From a bacterium (lineage in GTDB: Bacteria > Latescibacterota > UBA2968 > UBA8231), in NCBI GenBank assembly GCA_027593305.1, contig JAQCJA010000029.1:1-19592 (forward strand): a DNA stretch of 19,592 nucleotides, in the 5' to 3' direction. The first letter of the stretch is position 1; each line of letters begins with the position of its first letter. The notes beneath the pieces were generated by a model that saw only the letters and a list, made by a program, of their open reading frames with translations, had not been told where the DNA came from and did not search any database. The translations under genes were made by a program, and so were the position numbers. Of the stretch, positions 7,402 through 14,825 are shown one piece after another.

Positions 7402-8671
7402 CGGATCCCTCGCGTTCATTGAGCAGGGTGGCATGGCCCATCCGGTCCCGCTTGGTGCGCAGGTAGCGAATGTTGTGAGGGTTGGGCTCGGCTTCGATGG
7501 GAACCTGTTCAACAACGGTCAAGCCATAGCCGTCGAGGCCGACCCGCTTGCGCGGGTTGTTGGTGAGCAGACGCAATTGCCGCAAGCCAAGATCGTGCAG
7601 CACCTGGGCGCCGATGCCGTAATCGCGCGAGTCGGCGGGCAAACCCAGCGCATGGTTGGCTTCGATCGTGTCGAGGCCCTGCTGCTGCTGCAGTTCGTAC
7701 GCCTTCAGCTTGTGCAGGATGCCGATGCCACGGCCTTCGTGGCTCTGGATGTAGACGATCACACCACGGCCTGCTGCGGCGATCATCTCCATGGCACGCT
7801 GCAGTTGCTCGCCACAATCACACAGATTGGACCCGAGGGCATCACCGGTTACGCAGCACGAATGCATTCGCACCAAGGTTGGCGAGCCATCGCTGACGTC
7901 ACCCATGACGAGCGCAATGTAGGGACTGCTGTCGACCAGTGAGCGGTAGGCATAGGCGATGAATTCCCCGTGCCGTGTCGGCATGCTGGCCCGGGCCTGC
8001 AACTCCACCAGTTTTTCAGAGCGCCTTCGATAGGCGATCAGGTCACGGATGGAGGCTACCTTGAGCCCGTGTTCGGCGGCAAATTCCAGCAGGTACGGAG
8101 TGGATGCCAGTTCCCCCTCCGTATTGAGGATCGACGCCAGCACGGCAACGGGTTCGTAGCCGGCGATGACGGCCAGATCCACGGAGCCTTCGGTGTGACC
8201 GGCGCGCCGCAGGGTGCCCCCCGACTGGGCGGCAATGGGCGTGACGTGCCCTGGCTGGACAAAATCGGCATGCGTACTGGTGGGATCGGCGAGACGGCGG
8301 ATCGTCAGGGCCCGGTCGTGGGCGGAAACGCCTGTACCATCGACCTGCAGGGCATTGACCGACCCCATGTATGCCGCGCCACGCGGGCCATGGGTCACGG
8401 CGCGCTGCAGACCGAGGTTTTCGAGCCTCGCCCGGTCGGCGGCGACATAGAGCGGGCCACCGGCGTGACGGGACATGAAATTGACCGCCGTCGAGTCAGC
8501 CAGATCGGCAACCATGACAAGTTCGCCCTCGCCAACGAGTTCCGCACCGTCAACGTCCACGGCGCGCTCGTCTACCAGGATGATCATGCGTCCCGCCGCC
8601 AGATCCGCAACGACCTCGGCGATTGTGTTGAAATCAGACACAGCCAAAAAAGCCCGGGCAGCGCCGGGCAT
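7385..8671 (-). CDS. ribBA: RibBA fusion: DHBP synthase-like domain plus GTP cyclohydrolase II
   Basis: A 428-aa bifunctional-type protein. The C-terminal half (about 228-428) is GTP cyclohydrolase II and looks intact: HSCCVTGD with zinc Cys273, CDCG with Cys284 and Cys286, HEGRGIG (311-317), and LLTNNPRKR. The N-terminal half is related to 3,4-dihydroxy-2-butanone-4-phosphate synthase and keeps DGTGVSAHDRALT and LRRAGHTEG (His159). However, the normal DDEDRENEGDL loop reads DERAVDVDGAELVGEGEL (34-51), so the Arg-Glu of RENEGD is lost. The Glu expected in a CEI-type position after the second conserved block is Ser180. DHBP synthase activity is therefore doubtful, while cyclohydrolase activity is expected. 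The start at 8671 has GAGAGGAT just upstream, with a short spacing. It lies 8 bases after ribE. Confidence 0.93.
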   Translation of the reverse strand: MPGAARAFLAVSDFNTIAEVVADLAAGRMIILVDERAVDVDGAELVGEGELVMVADLADSTAVNFMSRHAGGPLYVAADRARLENLGLQRAVTHGPRGAAYMGSVNALQVDGTGVSAHDRALTIRRLADPTSTHADFVQPGHVTPIAAQSGGTLRRAGHTEGSVDLAVIAGYEPVAVLASILNTEGELASTPYLLEFAAEHGLKVASIRDLIAYRRRSEKLVELQARASMPTRHGEFIAYAYRSLVDSSPYIALVMGDVSDGSPTLVRMHSCCVTGDALGSNLCDCGEQLQRAMEMIAAAGRGVIVYIQSHEGRGIGILHKLKAYELQQQQGLDTIEANHALGLPADSRDYGIGAQVLHDLGLRQLRLLTNNPRKRVGLDGYGLTVVEQVPIEAEPNPHNIRYLRTKRDRMGHATLLNEREGSDAQSA

Positions 8672-8679
8672 ATCCTCTC

Positions 8680-9324
8680 TCAGTACCCCATGTCTCGCAG
8701 GCCGTCGAGGGTGAGACCAGCCGACGGCGTACCGGCGGCCAGCAGACGCTCCACGTAACGTGCCACGACATCGACCTCAAGGTTGACATCGTCTCCGGCA
8801 CGAACCTGCTGAAGATTCGTATGTGCTAATGTATGCGGTATGATAGCGATGGTAAAGGAACCGTCCGGAGCGACGTCGGCGACGGTCAGACTGATGCCGT
8901 CGACGGTGATCGACCCCTTGCCGGCGATATAGCGGATCAGGCTCTTTGGCGGCGTGATCCCAAGTACCGTATTGCCCGTCGCCTGATCGAGGCGTCGTAC
9001 CGAGCCGACGCCATCGACGTGTCCCAGGACGATATGGCCGCCCATGCGGTCGCTGGGGCGCAGCGAGCGCTCCAGGTTCACCGGAGCACCCGCCTGCAGG
9101 CGTCCCAGAGTGGTCAGGCGGAGGGTCTCGGCGACAGACTCCACGGTGAAGGATCCGGCACTGGCTGCGACCGCGGTCTGGCAGACCCCGTTGATGTTGA
9201 TACTGTCACCCAGAGCCAGATCCTCGATCACGGTTTTCGCCGAGATTTCCAGGCGCTGCAGGTTGGCCCCAACCCGTTGCACACGGCGCACTTGACCAAC
9301 TTCCTCGATCAATCCTGTAAACAT
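8680..9324 (-). CDS. ribE: Riboflavin synthase, alpha subunit
   Basis: Dismutates two 6,7-dimethyl-8-ribityllumazines into riboflavin and the pyrimidine that returns to RibH. The 214-aa product has the expected duplicated lumazine-binding domains. The first begins MFTGLIEEVG and contains NGVCQTA with Cys48. The second has GHVDGVG (101-107) and VDGISLTV (141-148). The hallmark N-terminal MFTGLIE fixes the start at ATG 9324, which has AAGGGTGG about 8 bases upstream; an open frame extends further back into ribD but lacks the family N-terminus. The gene overlaps the 3' end of ribD by 16 bases and is 8 bases from ribBA. It is called ribC in E. coli nomenclature. Confidence 0.96.
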   Translation of the reverse strand: MFTGLIEEVGQVRRVQRVGANLQRLEISAKTVIEDLALGDSININGVCQTAVAASAGSFTVESVAETLRLTTLGRLQAGAPVNLERSLRPSDRMGGHIVLGHVDGVGSVRRLDQATGNTVLGITPPKSLIRYIAGKGSITVDGISLTVADVAPDGSFTIAIIPHTLAHTNLQQVRAGDDVNLEVDVVARYVERLLAAGTPSAGLTLDGLRDMGY

Positions 9325-10421
9325 GAATACACCACCCTTCCCGTCACCAGCAGGTCCTCCCCAAGACGCTTCGTTCGCACATCCGCCAGTTGCGGCGTCG
9401 CCGCCAGTTCGACAATACCCAGGTCGCCGATGGCCGCTAGGGCGTCGCCACCGAGAAAACGGGGAGCCACATAGACCATGACATCGTCGATTGCGCTGGC
9501 AGTCAGCGCCGCCGCCGCCAGTGTTCGACCGCCTTCGACGATGACCTGCGTCATGCCTGCCGCTCCGCACCGGGCTGCCAGTTGCCGCAGGTCGATAAGC
9601 CCGTCCCTGGCCGGACAGAGCCAGATCTGCACACCGCGAGCGACGAACGCTTCCTGCGTTGCCGAAGAACCGGCGATGGCCGTCGCCAGGATCGGCTCAC
9701 GCCCGCCAAAGACGCGTGCGGACGGGGTGCAGCGCAGTCGACCGTCGACGATGATCGCTCGTGGGTCGCGGCCCTTCACATGTCGCACCGTCAACGCCGG
9801 ATCATCCTTGATCACGGTGCCGGCGCCGACCATGATGCCATCCACCCATGAGCGCCAGCGATGCGCATGCCGTCGCGCCGGTTCACCAGTGACCCAACGC
9901 GACACACCATCGCCGGTGGCGATGCGTCCATCCAGAGTCTGCCCCAGTTTCAGGGTCAGCAGGGCGCGCCCCGTGCGCCGATGGTGCAGGTATGCGGCAA
10001 TGAGAGCCGCTGTCGCTTCGGCAGCAGTGCCGACGTCGACCTCGATCCCCGCCTGGCGCAGCAACTCGAAACCCCGGCCGCTGACACGCTCGTCCGGATC
10101 GGGCAGGGCGCAGACGAGGCGCCGGACGCCGGCAGCCACCACGGCCTCGGCACAGGGGGGTGTGCGACCGTGGACCGTGCATGGCTCCAGGGTGCAGTAC
10201 AGCGTCGCGCCGCGGGCTCGATTCCCGGCCGCACGCAGGGCATGGACCTCGGCATGGGGACCACCGATCTGCTGATGGTACCCCTCCCCGAGAACCTGGC
10301 CGTGATCATCAACGACAATGGCACCCACCATTGGATTCGGGCTCACTCGGCCGCGACCCCGCGCCGCCAGAAGCAGCGCCCGCCGCATGTGGCGCACATC
10401 GTGCCTGGCAGCGTCCGTCAT
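9309..10421 (-). CDS. ribD: Bifunctional riboflavin deaminase/reductase RibD
   Basis: Catalyses the second and third committed steps: deamination of the pyrimidine, then NADPH-dependent reduction of the ribosyl side chain. The 370-aa protein has an N-terminal cytidine-deaminase-like domain with zinc site H56-A-E58 and C81/C90 (PCTVHGRTPPC). From about residue 150 there is a reductase domain with LTLKLGQTLDGRIAT, SRWVTG, GAGTVIKDDP and VEGGRTLAAA. Both halves look complete. It is the first gene of the riboflavin cluster, with its own promoter about 155 bases upstream and a structured leader between. The start at 10421 has GGTGAGGAT immediately upstream, a purine-rich site with short spacing like that of ribBA. 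Confidence 0.97.
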   Translation of the reverse strand: MTDAARHDVRHMRRALLLAARGRGRVSPNPMVGAIVVDDHGQVLGEGYHQQIGGPHAEVHALRAAGNRARGATLYCTLEPCTVHGRTPPCAEAVVAAGVRRLVCALPDPDERVSGRGFELLRQAGIEVDVGTAAEATAALIAAYLHHRRTGRALLTLKLGQTLDGRIATGDGVSRWVTGEPARRHAHRWRSWVDGIMVGAGTVIKDDPALTVRHVKGRDPRAIIVDGRLRCTPSARVFGGREPILATAIAGSSATQEAFVARGVQIWLCPARDGLIDLRQLAARCGAAGMTQVIVEGGRTLAAAALTASAIDDVMVYVAPRFLGGDALAAIGDLGIVELAATPQLADVRTKRLGEDLLVTGRVVYSCLQD

Positions 10422-10567
10422 ATCCTCACCCGCCCGCCGGCAAGGTCAGGCCAGCACCACGCGACCCGGGAAGAGACGCACACGCATCGATCGAATGCTG
10501 ATGGCGGTGCTGGGCAAAAAAACTGTAACTGATTGTCCTGCAATCGTCTAAGACTCCATATGGATGA
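10422..10567 (-). promoter_or_regulatory. Structured 5' leader of the rib operon (candidate cis-regulatory RNA)
   Basis: About 145 bases lie between the predicted transcription start and ribD. On the minus strand the arms CCAGCACC (10513-10506) and GGTGCTGG (10458-10451) form a perfect 8-bp helix. It encloses a small hairpin, GCAT.../...ATGC (10498-10484), and a weaker GCG/CGC stem (10479-10461), so a three-way junction is possible. Earlier in the leader, GATTG-CAGGA-CAATC (10545-10531) is followed eight bases later by seven T residues (10522-10516), which resembles a weak attenuator. No FMN riboswitch consensus (such as the GGGTGAAATTCCCGACCGGCGGT core) was found. A regulatory role is inference. 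The remaining noncoding stretch, 10604-10690, is AT-richer than its surroundings and shows nothing else I can name. Confidence 0.4.
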
Positions 10568-10574
10568 CCCTGAC

Positions 10575-10603
10575 AATGTAGCGGGCCCGCCAAGCCCGGT
10601 CAA
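10575..10603 (-). promoter_or_regulatory. Sigma70-type promoter of the rib-nusB-secA block
   Basis: On the minus strand, TTGACC (10603-10598) is followed by a 17-base spacer and TACATT (10580-10575), which predicts a start near 10567. The spacer contains GCGGGCCCGC (10590-10581), a perfect 10-base palindrome touching the -10 box, which could be a repressor site. No other promoter as good was seen in the block downstream. Confidence 0.7.
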
Positions 10604-10690
10604 CCAGTTTGGATTTGGCCGGAGGAACGTTTTTTGCATGTTTGCCATGAGTTTTACCTATATGATTGACCACACCAGGCCACGCGTGTC

Positions 10691-10720
10691 TTGACACTAC
10701 CTGAGCTAAGATGGTATTCT
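10691..10720 (+). promoter_or_regulatory. Sigma70-type promoter of the ATPase/HD-GYP/ftsY operon
   Basis: TTGACA (10691-10696), an 18-base spacer and TATTCT (10715-10720) predict a start near 10727 and a leader of about 98 bases before the ATG at 10825. It is back to back with the rib promoter, with about 90 bases between the two -35 boxes. Confidence 0.65.
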
Positions 10721-10824
10721 TTATAAGTTTATGCTTTGTGCGGCGACTCGTTGCCGGGCAGCATTCCAACCAGGATCCGAGCCTGCTCGTCCTCCACTTC
10801 TTCCCGACATGGGTAGCTCTTTCC

Positions 10825-11634
10825 ATGTACGAAGCGTACTGGGGTCTCGACAAGAAACCCTTTGAAAACACGCCGGACCCGAGATTCCTTTTTCGCTCGG
10901 ATGATCTGCAAGACCTCTACACACGTCTGCTCTACACTTTGTCGAGCCGGCACGGTGCGGCGTTGATCTCGGGAGACTCCGGCTGCGGCAAGACGATGAT
11001 GGCGCGTGCCCTGCTGCACGAGATGGACCCGGACAAAACGGAAATCGCCCTGCTGAGCAATCCCTGCCGTACCGCGGAAGAGTTCCTGCGGGAGATCCTC
11101 TACCAGCTTGGCGAAGACGGGGACCAGCTGGACCGTGCGCGACTTGTGCACCGGATCCATGAGATCATCTATGAGGCGTACAGCAACGGCCGCGAGACCG
11201 TCGTTGTTGTTGACGAAGCGCAGTCGCTGGAAGACGCGGAGATTTTCGAAGAGATCCGCCTGTTGCTGAACCTGCAGTTGGACGACGCCTTCCTGATCAC
11301 CGTGCTGCTCGTGGGTCAACCACAACTGCCCGAACGTCTGCGCAAGCACCCGGCACTGGACCAGCGTATCGCCACACGCGGATTCCTCCGCCCTTTTGAT
11401 GAGCCGACCGTTTCCGACTATGTCGCGCACCGCCTGCGGGTAGCGGGGCGGCGGGAGCCAGTGTTCACAGCAGAGGCGTTGAAGCTCGTCTCTGAGTATT
11501 CCAAGGGCATCCCTCGGAAGATCAACAATCTCTGTGATATCGCCCTCGTCATCGGTTACAGCCGCAAGCTGGGCCAGGTCGACGGTGATTGGATGGCACG
11601 ACTCATCCAGGCGGAGCGCGGCGATGGCGCTTAG
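10825..11634 (+). CDS. ExeA/GspA-type AAA ATPase
   Basis: A cytoplasmic AAA ATPase of 269 aa in the ExeA family, which supports type II secretion, exopolysaccharide systems or pilus systems in other bacteria. It begins with the family hallmark MYEAYWGLDKKPFENTPDPRF. Walker A is GDSGCGKT (50-57), Walker B is VVVVDEAQ (126-133), the sensor 1 stretch is LLVGQPQL (161-168), LDQRIATR (178-185) resembles the arginine-finger region, and GIPRKINNLCD (228-238) is sensor 2. No membrane helix or peptidoglycan-binding domain follows, so it is only the ATPase core. The start was set at 10825 from the family N-terminus; the open frame runs further upstream, but that extension overlaps the promoter. The 3' end overlaps the next gene by 11 bases, implying coupling. 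The partner system is not visible here. Confidence 0.9.
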   Translation: MYEAYWGLDKKPFENTPDPRFLFRSDDLQDLYTRLLYTLSSRHGAALISGDSGCGKTMMARALLHEMDPDKTEIALLSNPCRTAEEFLREILYQLGEDGDQLDRARLVHRIHEIIYEAYSNGRETVVVVDEAQSLEDAEIFEEIRLLLNLQLDDAFLITVLLVGQPQLPERLRKHPALDQRIATRGFLRPFDEPTVSDYVAHRLRVAGRREPVFTAEALKLVSEYSKGIPRKINNLCDIALVIGYSRKLGQVDGDWMARLIQAERGDGA

Positions 11635-12718
11635 GATGAGCCAGATGTTGCGCTCCTCCCAGGACCTGCGCGGTGGCCGCTCACGCACCGCTGTGCTGGA
11701 GATCCCCCGTGACAGCCCCCGTTCGGACCCGGACGAGCCGATGATGGCCGCCGTCGCCGCCGTTTCCCGCCTGCCACTTGCCGACCTTGCTCCTGCCGTC
11801 GAGGCGGAGGGCCCGTCGGAAGTCGACGGTGCCAAAACGACCTACGAAGCTCTGGTGGAGGCCGCGGACGAACTTTTCGAGGCCGCTGCCGAGGGCCGCG
11901 CACCCAACGGCCCCCTCGTAGTTGCCGCCGTTCGTGGTGCTGTCGATTCGCTCCGTGTGTCCGATGCTCTGCTGACAGAATCCGTGCGCCGCCGTCCGGC
12001 GTCGCAGTCGCTGGCCCGCCGCAGTGTCAATGTCGCAGTCATGGCCCTTCGCCTCGGGCGCGAGGTCGAGTTCGACGAGCGGCGAACCCTGGCTCTCGGG
12101 TTGTGTGGTCTGACGCATGACCTGGGGATGTTGAAGGTTCCTGAGGAAGTGCTTGAATCCAGGCGTCTGACGTCGGCACAACTGCAGCAACTGCAGCAAC
12201 ATCCACAGGATTCCGAGCGCATCGTCTGCGCCTTTGGCAAGGCCTTTGAGTGGGTCGGCAAGGTCGTGGTCCAGGTCCACGAGCGCCGCGACGGCAGCGG
12301 CTATCCGAAGGCGTTGAAGGGCGACGACATCCATGAGTTCGCCCGGATTCTCGGCCTCGTTGACACATACGAGGCAATGGCGCAGCCGCGGGCCGATCGC
12401 CAGGCGCGTGTGGTCTACAACGCGCTCAAGGAAATCATCGATCTGCGCAACAGCCTCTTCGACCGGCGGCTGATCAAGGCGCTGATCCATATCGTCTCCA
12501 TCTTTCCGCTCGGCAGTCTGGTGAAGTTGAACAACGGCGACATCGGCCGGGTCGTTGCCACCAGCCGGCTGCATCCAACCCGGCCGACCGTTGATGTCCT
12601 CATCGATCCCCGTGGCCGGCGCCTGCCACAGGCGCGCCAGATCGACCTGCAGGATGAACCGATGCTGTATATCGTGGATCCTGCCATTGAAGAAGGTGTT
12701 CTTGCCAACGGGAACTGA
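11624..12718 (+). CDS. HD-GYP-like (cyclic di-GMP phosphodiesterase-related) protein
   Basis: A 364-aa soluble protein. Residues 1-125 are low in recognisable motifs and rich in Ala, Asp and Glu. An HD-GYP-like domain follows: RRSVNVAVMALRLG (132-145), THDLGMLKVP (164-173) with H165-D166, QHP (192-194), VHERRDGSGYP (218-228) and VDTYEAM (246-252). A C-terminal piece starting FPLGSLVKLNNGDIG (294-308) resembles the tail found on many HD-GYP proteins. Compared with active members, the His of RHSVNVA is Arg133, the Lys of HDIGK is Met169, and HHE is VHE. It may be a weak enzyme or a ligand sensor. ATG 11624 was chosen because GGAG lies seven bases upstream and the gene then overlaps the ATPase stop; ATG 11636 or 11645 are alternatives. 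Confidence 0.85.
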   Translation: MALRMSQMLRSSQDLRGGRSRTAVLEIPRDSPRSDPDEPMMAAVAAVSRLPLADLAPAVEAEGPSEVDGAKTTYEALVEAADELFEAAAEGRAPNGPLVVAAVRGAVDSLRVSDALLTESVRRRPASQSLARRSVNVAVMALRLGREVEFDERRTLALGLCGLTHDLGMLKVPEEVLESRRLTSAQLQQLQQHPQDSERIVCAFGKAFEWVGKVVVQVHERRDGSGYPKALKGDDIHEFARILGLVDTYEAMAQPRADRQARVVYNALKEIIDLRNSLFDRRLIKALIHIVSIFPLGSLVKLNNGDIGRVVATSRLHPTRPTVDVLIDPRGRRLPQARQIDLQDEPMLYIVDPAIEEGVLANGN

Positions 12719-12724
12719 GCCGGC

Positions 12725-13639
12725 GTGAGTTCCGGTTTCTTTGATCGCATCCGTTGCGGCCTGTCACGGACCCGCGCCGCCGTCGTCGATCGCATTGTCG
12801 CAGCTGTCGGGGGTCGTCGTCTCGACGATGACGCGCTCGAGGAGATCGAGGAAATTCTCATTTCGGCGGACGTCGGCGTGGAGACGGCGTTGGCCATCGC
12901 TGCCGGCCTGCGCACGCGAGCCCGGCAGACACCGAATGCCGATGTCTTTGCCATGTTGCAGGCTGAGCTTGAGGCGATCGTAGCAGGGGAGGGCGGCTTC
13001 GATGCCGACACCCTGCCGGCCAGGCCCTATGTGCTGCTCGTCGTCGGCATCAACGGCGTGGGCAAAACCACCACCATCGGCAAGCTGGGACAACGCTATG
13101 CAGAGGCGGGCCACAAAGTGATGATGGCGGCAGGGGACACCTTCCGCGCCGGCGCCGTTGCGCAGTTGCAGGTGTGGGCGGAACGCTCCGGCGCCGACAT
13201 CATCCGGGCGCAACAGGGAGCCGACCCTGGCGCCGTGGTGTTCGATGCAGTGGAGGCGGCCAAGGCACGTGACGTCGACGTCCTGCTGGTGGACACCGCT
13301 GGTCGATTGCACACAAAAGTGAATCTCATGGAGGAATTGAAGAAGGTGCGCCGCTCCCTGGCCAAGGCCTGCGACGGGGCCCCGCACGACACCTTCCTCG
13401 TACTCGATGCAACGACTGGGCAGAACGCGCTGGCTCAGGCCCGGAGCTTCCACGAGGCTGTGCCCCTCACCGGTCTGGTGTTGACGAAGCTGGACTCAAC
13501 GGCCCGTGGCGGCATCGCCTTCTCCCTGCGGCGCGAGTTGGACGTACCGATCCGCCTGATCGGGGTGGGTGAGGGCATCGACGATCTGCAGTCGTTTGAC
13601 GGCGCCGAGTTTGTCCGGGCGTTGCTGGCCAGGGAGTAG
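12725..13639 (+). CDS. ftsY: Signal recognition particle receptor FtsY
   Basis: The SRP receptor GTPase, which docks ribosome-SRP complexes at the membrane. The 304-aa protein has the N-domain helical bundle (about 1-95) and the G-domain: P-loop GINGVGKT (108-115), DTFRAGAVAQL in the insertion box, DTAGR (G3), LDATTGQNA, and TKLD (G4), followed by GVGEGIDDLQSF. It lacks the long acidic A-domain of E. coli, as many FtsY proteins do. The start is GTG at 12725, six bases after the previous stop, with no good Shine-Dalgarno, so translation is probably coupled. It converges on queG with 17 bases between them; I see no clear terminator in that gap. Confidence 0.96.
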   Translation: MSSGFFDRIRCGLSRTRAAVVDRIVAAVGGRRLDDDALEEIEEILISADVGVETALAIAAGLRTRARQTPNADVFAMLQAELEAIVAGEGGFDADTLPARPYVLLVVGINGVGKTTTIGKLGQRYAEAGHKVMMAAGDTFRAGAVAQLQVWAERSGADIIRAQQGADPGAVVFDAVEAAKARDVDVLLVDTAGRLHTKVNLMEELKKVRRSLAKACDGAPHDTFLVLDATTGQNALAQARSFHEAVPLTGLVLTKLDSTARGGIAFSLRRELDVPIRLIGVGEGIDDLQSFDGAEFVRALLARE

Positions 13640-13656
13640 TTCGACGCGGACGACCG

Positions 13657-14799
13657 TCAGGTCTTCACGTTCCGCAGCGCGCTGTCGATCTCTGCCTGCA
13701 CGTCCTCGTCCAGTTCTGTTTCGCGCGCCGCCTCCAGCCCCGACTTCGCCTGCGCCCCGCCAAGCTTGCCCAGAGCCCAGGCTACATGGGCCCGTACGAG
13801 GGGCTCTTCCTCTTCCCGCAACACCTGCACCAATACGGGAACGGCCTGTTCGCCTCGGCCTGAGTTGCCCAGGGCGACGGCGGCATTGCGCAACATGCCG
13901 CGGCGCTTCGGGCGTTTGGCGGGGTTGTGCCGGAAGCGCTCGTTGAAGGCCACGCCGTCCATACGGATGAGTTCGAGCAGATCGACCGGATCCAGTCCAG
14001 GGCGCGGATGGAACGCCGCCTCGCTGGTGCCTGTGGAACGGCGATTCCAGGGACATACGTCCTGACAGATGTCGCAACCGAGAAGCCAGTCGCCCATGCC
14101 GTGGCGCAGAGGCTCCGGAATCGAGCCTTTGAGTTCGATGTTCAGATACGAAATGCAGCGCCGTGCGTCGAGCACATAGGCTTCGGGGAAGGCCTTCGTC
14201 GGGCAGGCATCCAGACAGCGCGTGCAACTGCCGCAATGGTCGGTCGCCGGTTCGTCCAGTTCCAGTTCGGCCGTGGTAATCAGTTCGGCGAGGAAGAAAT
14301 AGGAGCCCCCCCGTCGGTTGATCAGCACCGTGTTCTTGCCCCACCAACCGAGTCCGGCACGGGCCGCCAGTTCGCGCTCGAGCACGGGGGCCGTATCGAC
14401 AAAATAGCGCCCCGCGACAGCCTCCCCGGCGCGGGCATGAAAGGCCTGCCACAGTGTGGCGAGGCGTGATTTTATGATCTCGTGGTAATCGTCGCCGCGG
14501 GCATAGCGAGAGATCCGCCCTGTCAGCCCACGGCGCTCACCCGCAGTTGCGGGCGGATCGTAATACATCCCCAGACAGATGACCGAACGGGCGCCCGGCA
14601 CCAGTTCACGCGGATCGGCACGTTTGTCGAGGTTGCGCTCCAGCCAGGTCATGTCGCCGGCGTATCCCTGGGCGACCCAGCGGGCGTTGTACTGCGCCGC
14701 CTCCAGCGGATTGGCGCTGGTGACGCCCACAAGGTCAAATCCCAGACGTGTCGCCTCGTCACGAACGAATCGGGTCAATTGCGCACGAGGGAGCGACAT
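13657..14799 (-). CDS. queG: Epoxyqueuosine reductase with C-terminal HEAT repeats
   Basis: Reduces epoxyqueuosine to queuosine at the tRNA wobble base, using cobalamin and two 4Fe-4S clusters. The 380-aa protein shows the catalytic Asp region VDTAPVLER (134-142, D135) and GLGWWGKNT (149-157). The first cluster motif is CGSCTRCLDACP (C189, C192, C195, C199). The second set is C242, C245 and C249 (CDICQDVCPWN), with C215 in the DARRCISYLN stretch. From about 270 the protein continues with HEAT-like helical repeats (NAAVALGNSG, VAWALGKLGG), a known extension in the family. It is the last gene of the uppS block, 26 bases after rseP. The ATG at 14799 has only a weak GGGG upstream. Confidence 0.95.
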   Translation of the reverse strand: MSLPRAQLTRFVRDEATRLGFDLVGVTSANPLEAAQYNARWVAQGYAGDMTWLERNLDKRADPRELVPGARSVICLGMYYDPPATAGERRGLTGRISRYARGDDYHEIIKSRLATLWQAFHARAGEAVAGRYFVDTAPVLERELAARAGLGWWGKNTVLINRRGGSYFFLAELITTAELELDEPATDHCGSCTRCLDACPTKAFPEAYVLDARRCISYLNIELKGSIPEPLRHGMGDWLLGCDICQDVCPWNRRSTGTSEAAFHPRPGLDPVDLLELIRMDGVAFNERFRHNPAKRPKRRGMLRNAAVALGNSGRGEQAVPVLVQVLREEEEPLVRAHVAWALGKLGGAQAKSGLEAARETELDEDVQAEIDSALRNVKT

Positions 14800-14825
14800 G
14801 GTTGCGCTGCCCCGTGCGCCAGATT

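Noticed and set aside
10422..10700. FMN riboswitch (RFN element) upstream of ribD
   Set aside because: I looked on the minus strand for the conserved core sequences and found none.
12181..12205. Short tandem repeat encoding Leu-Gln-Gln in the HD-GYP gene
   Set aside because: Only two or three units within a coding helix; too short to be meaningful.
13660..13990. HEAT-repeat tail of QueG as a novel fusion
   Set aside because: HEAT-like C-terminal repeats are a known variation of the QueG family.
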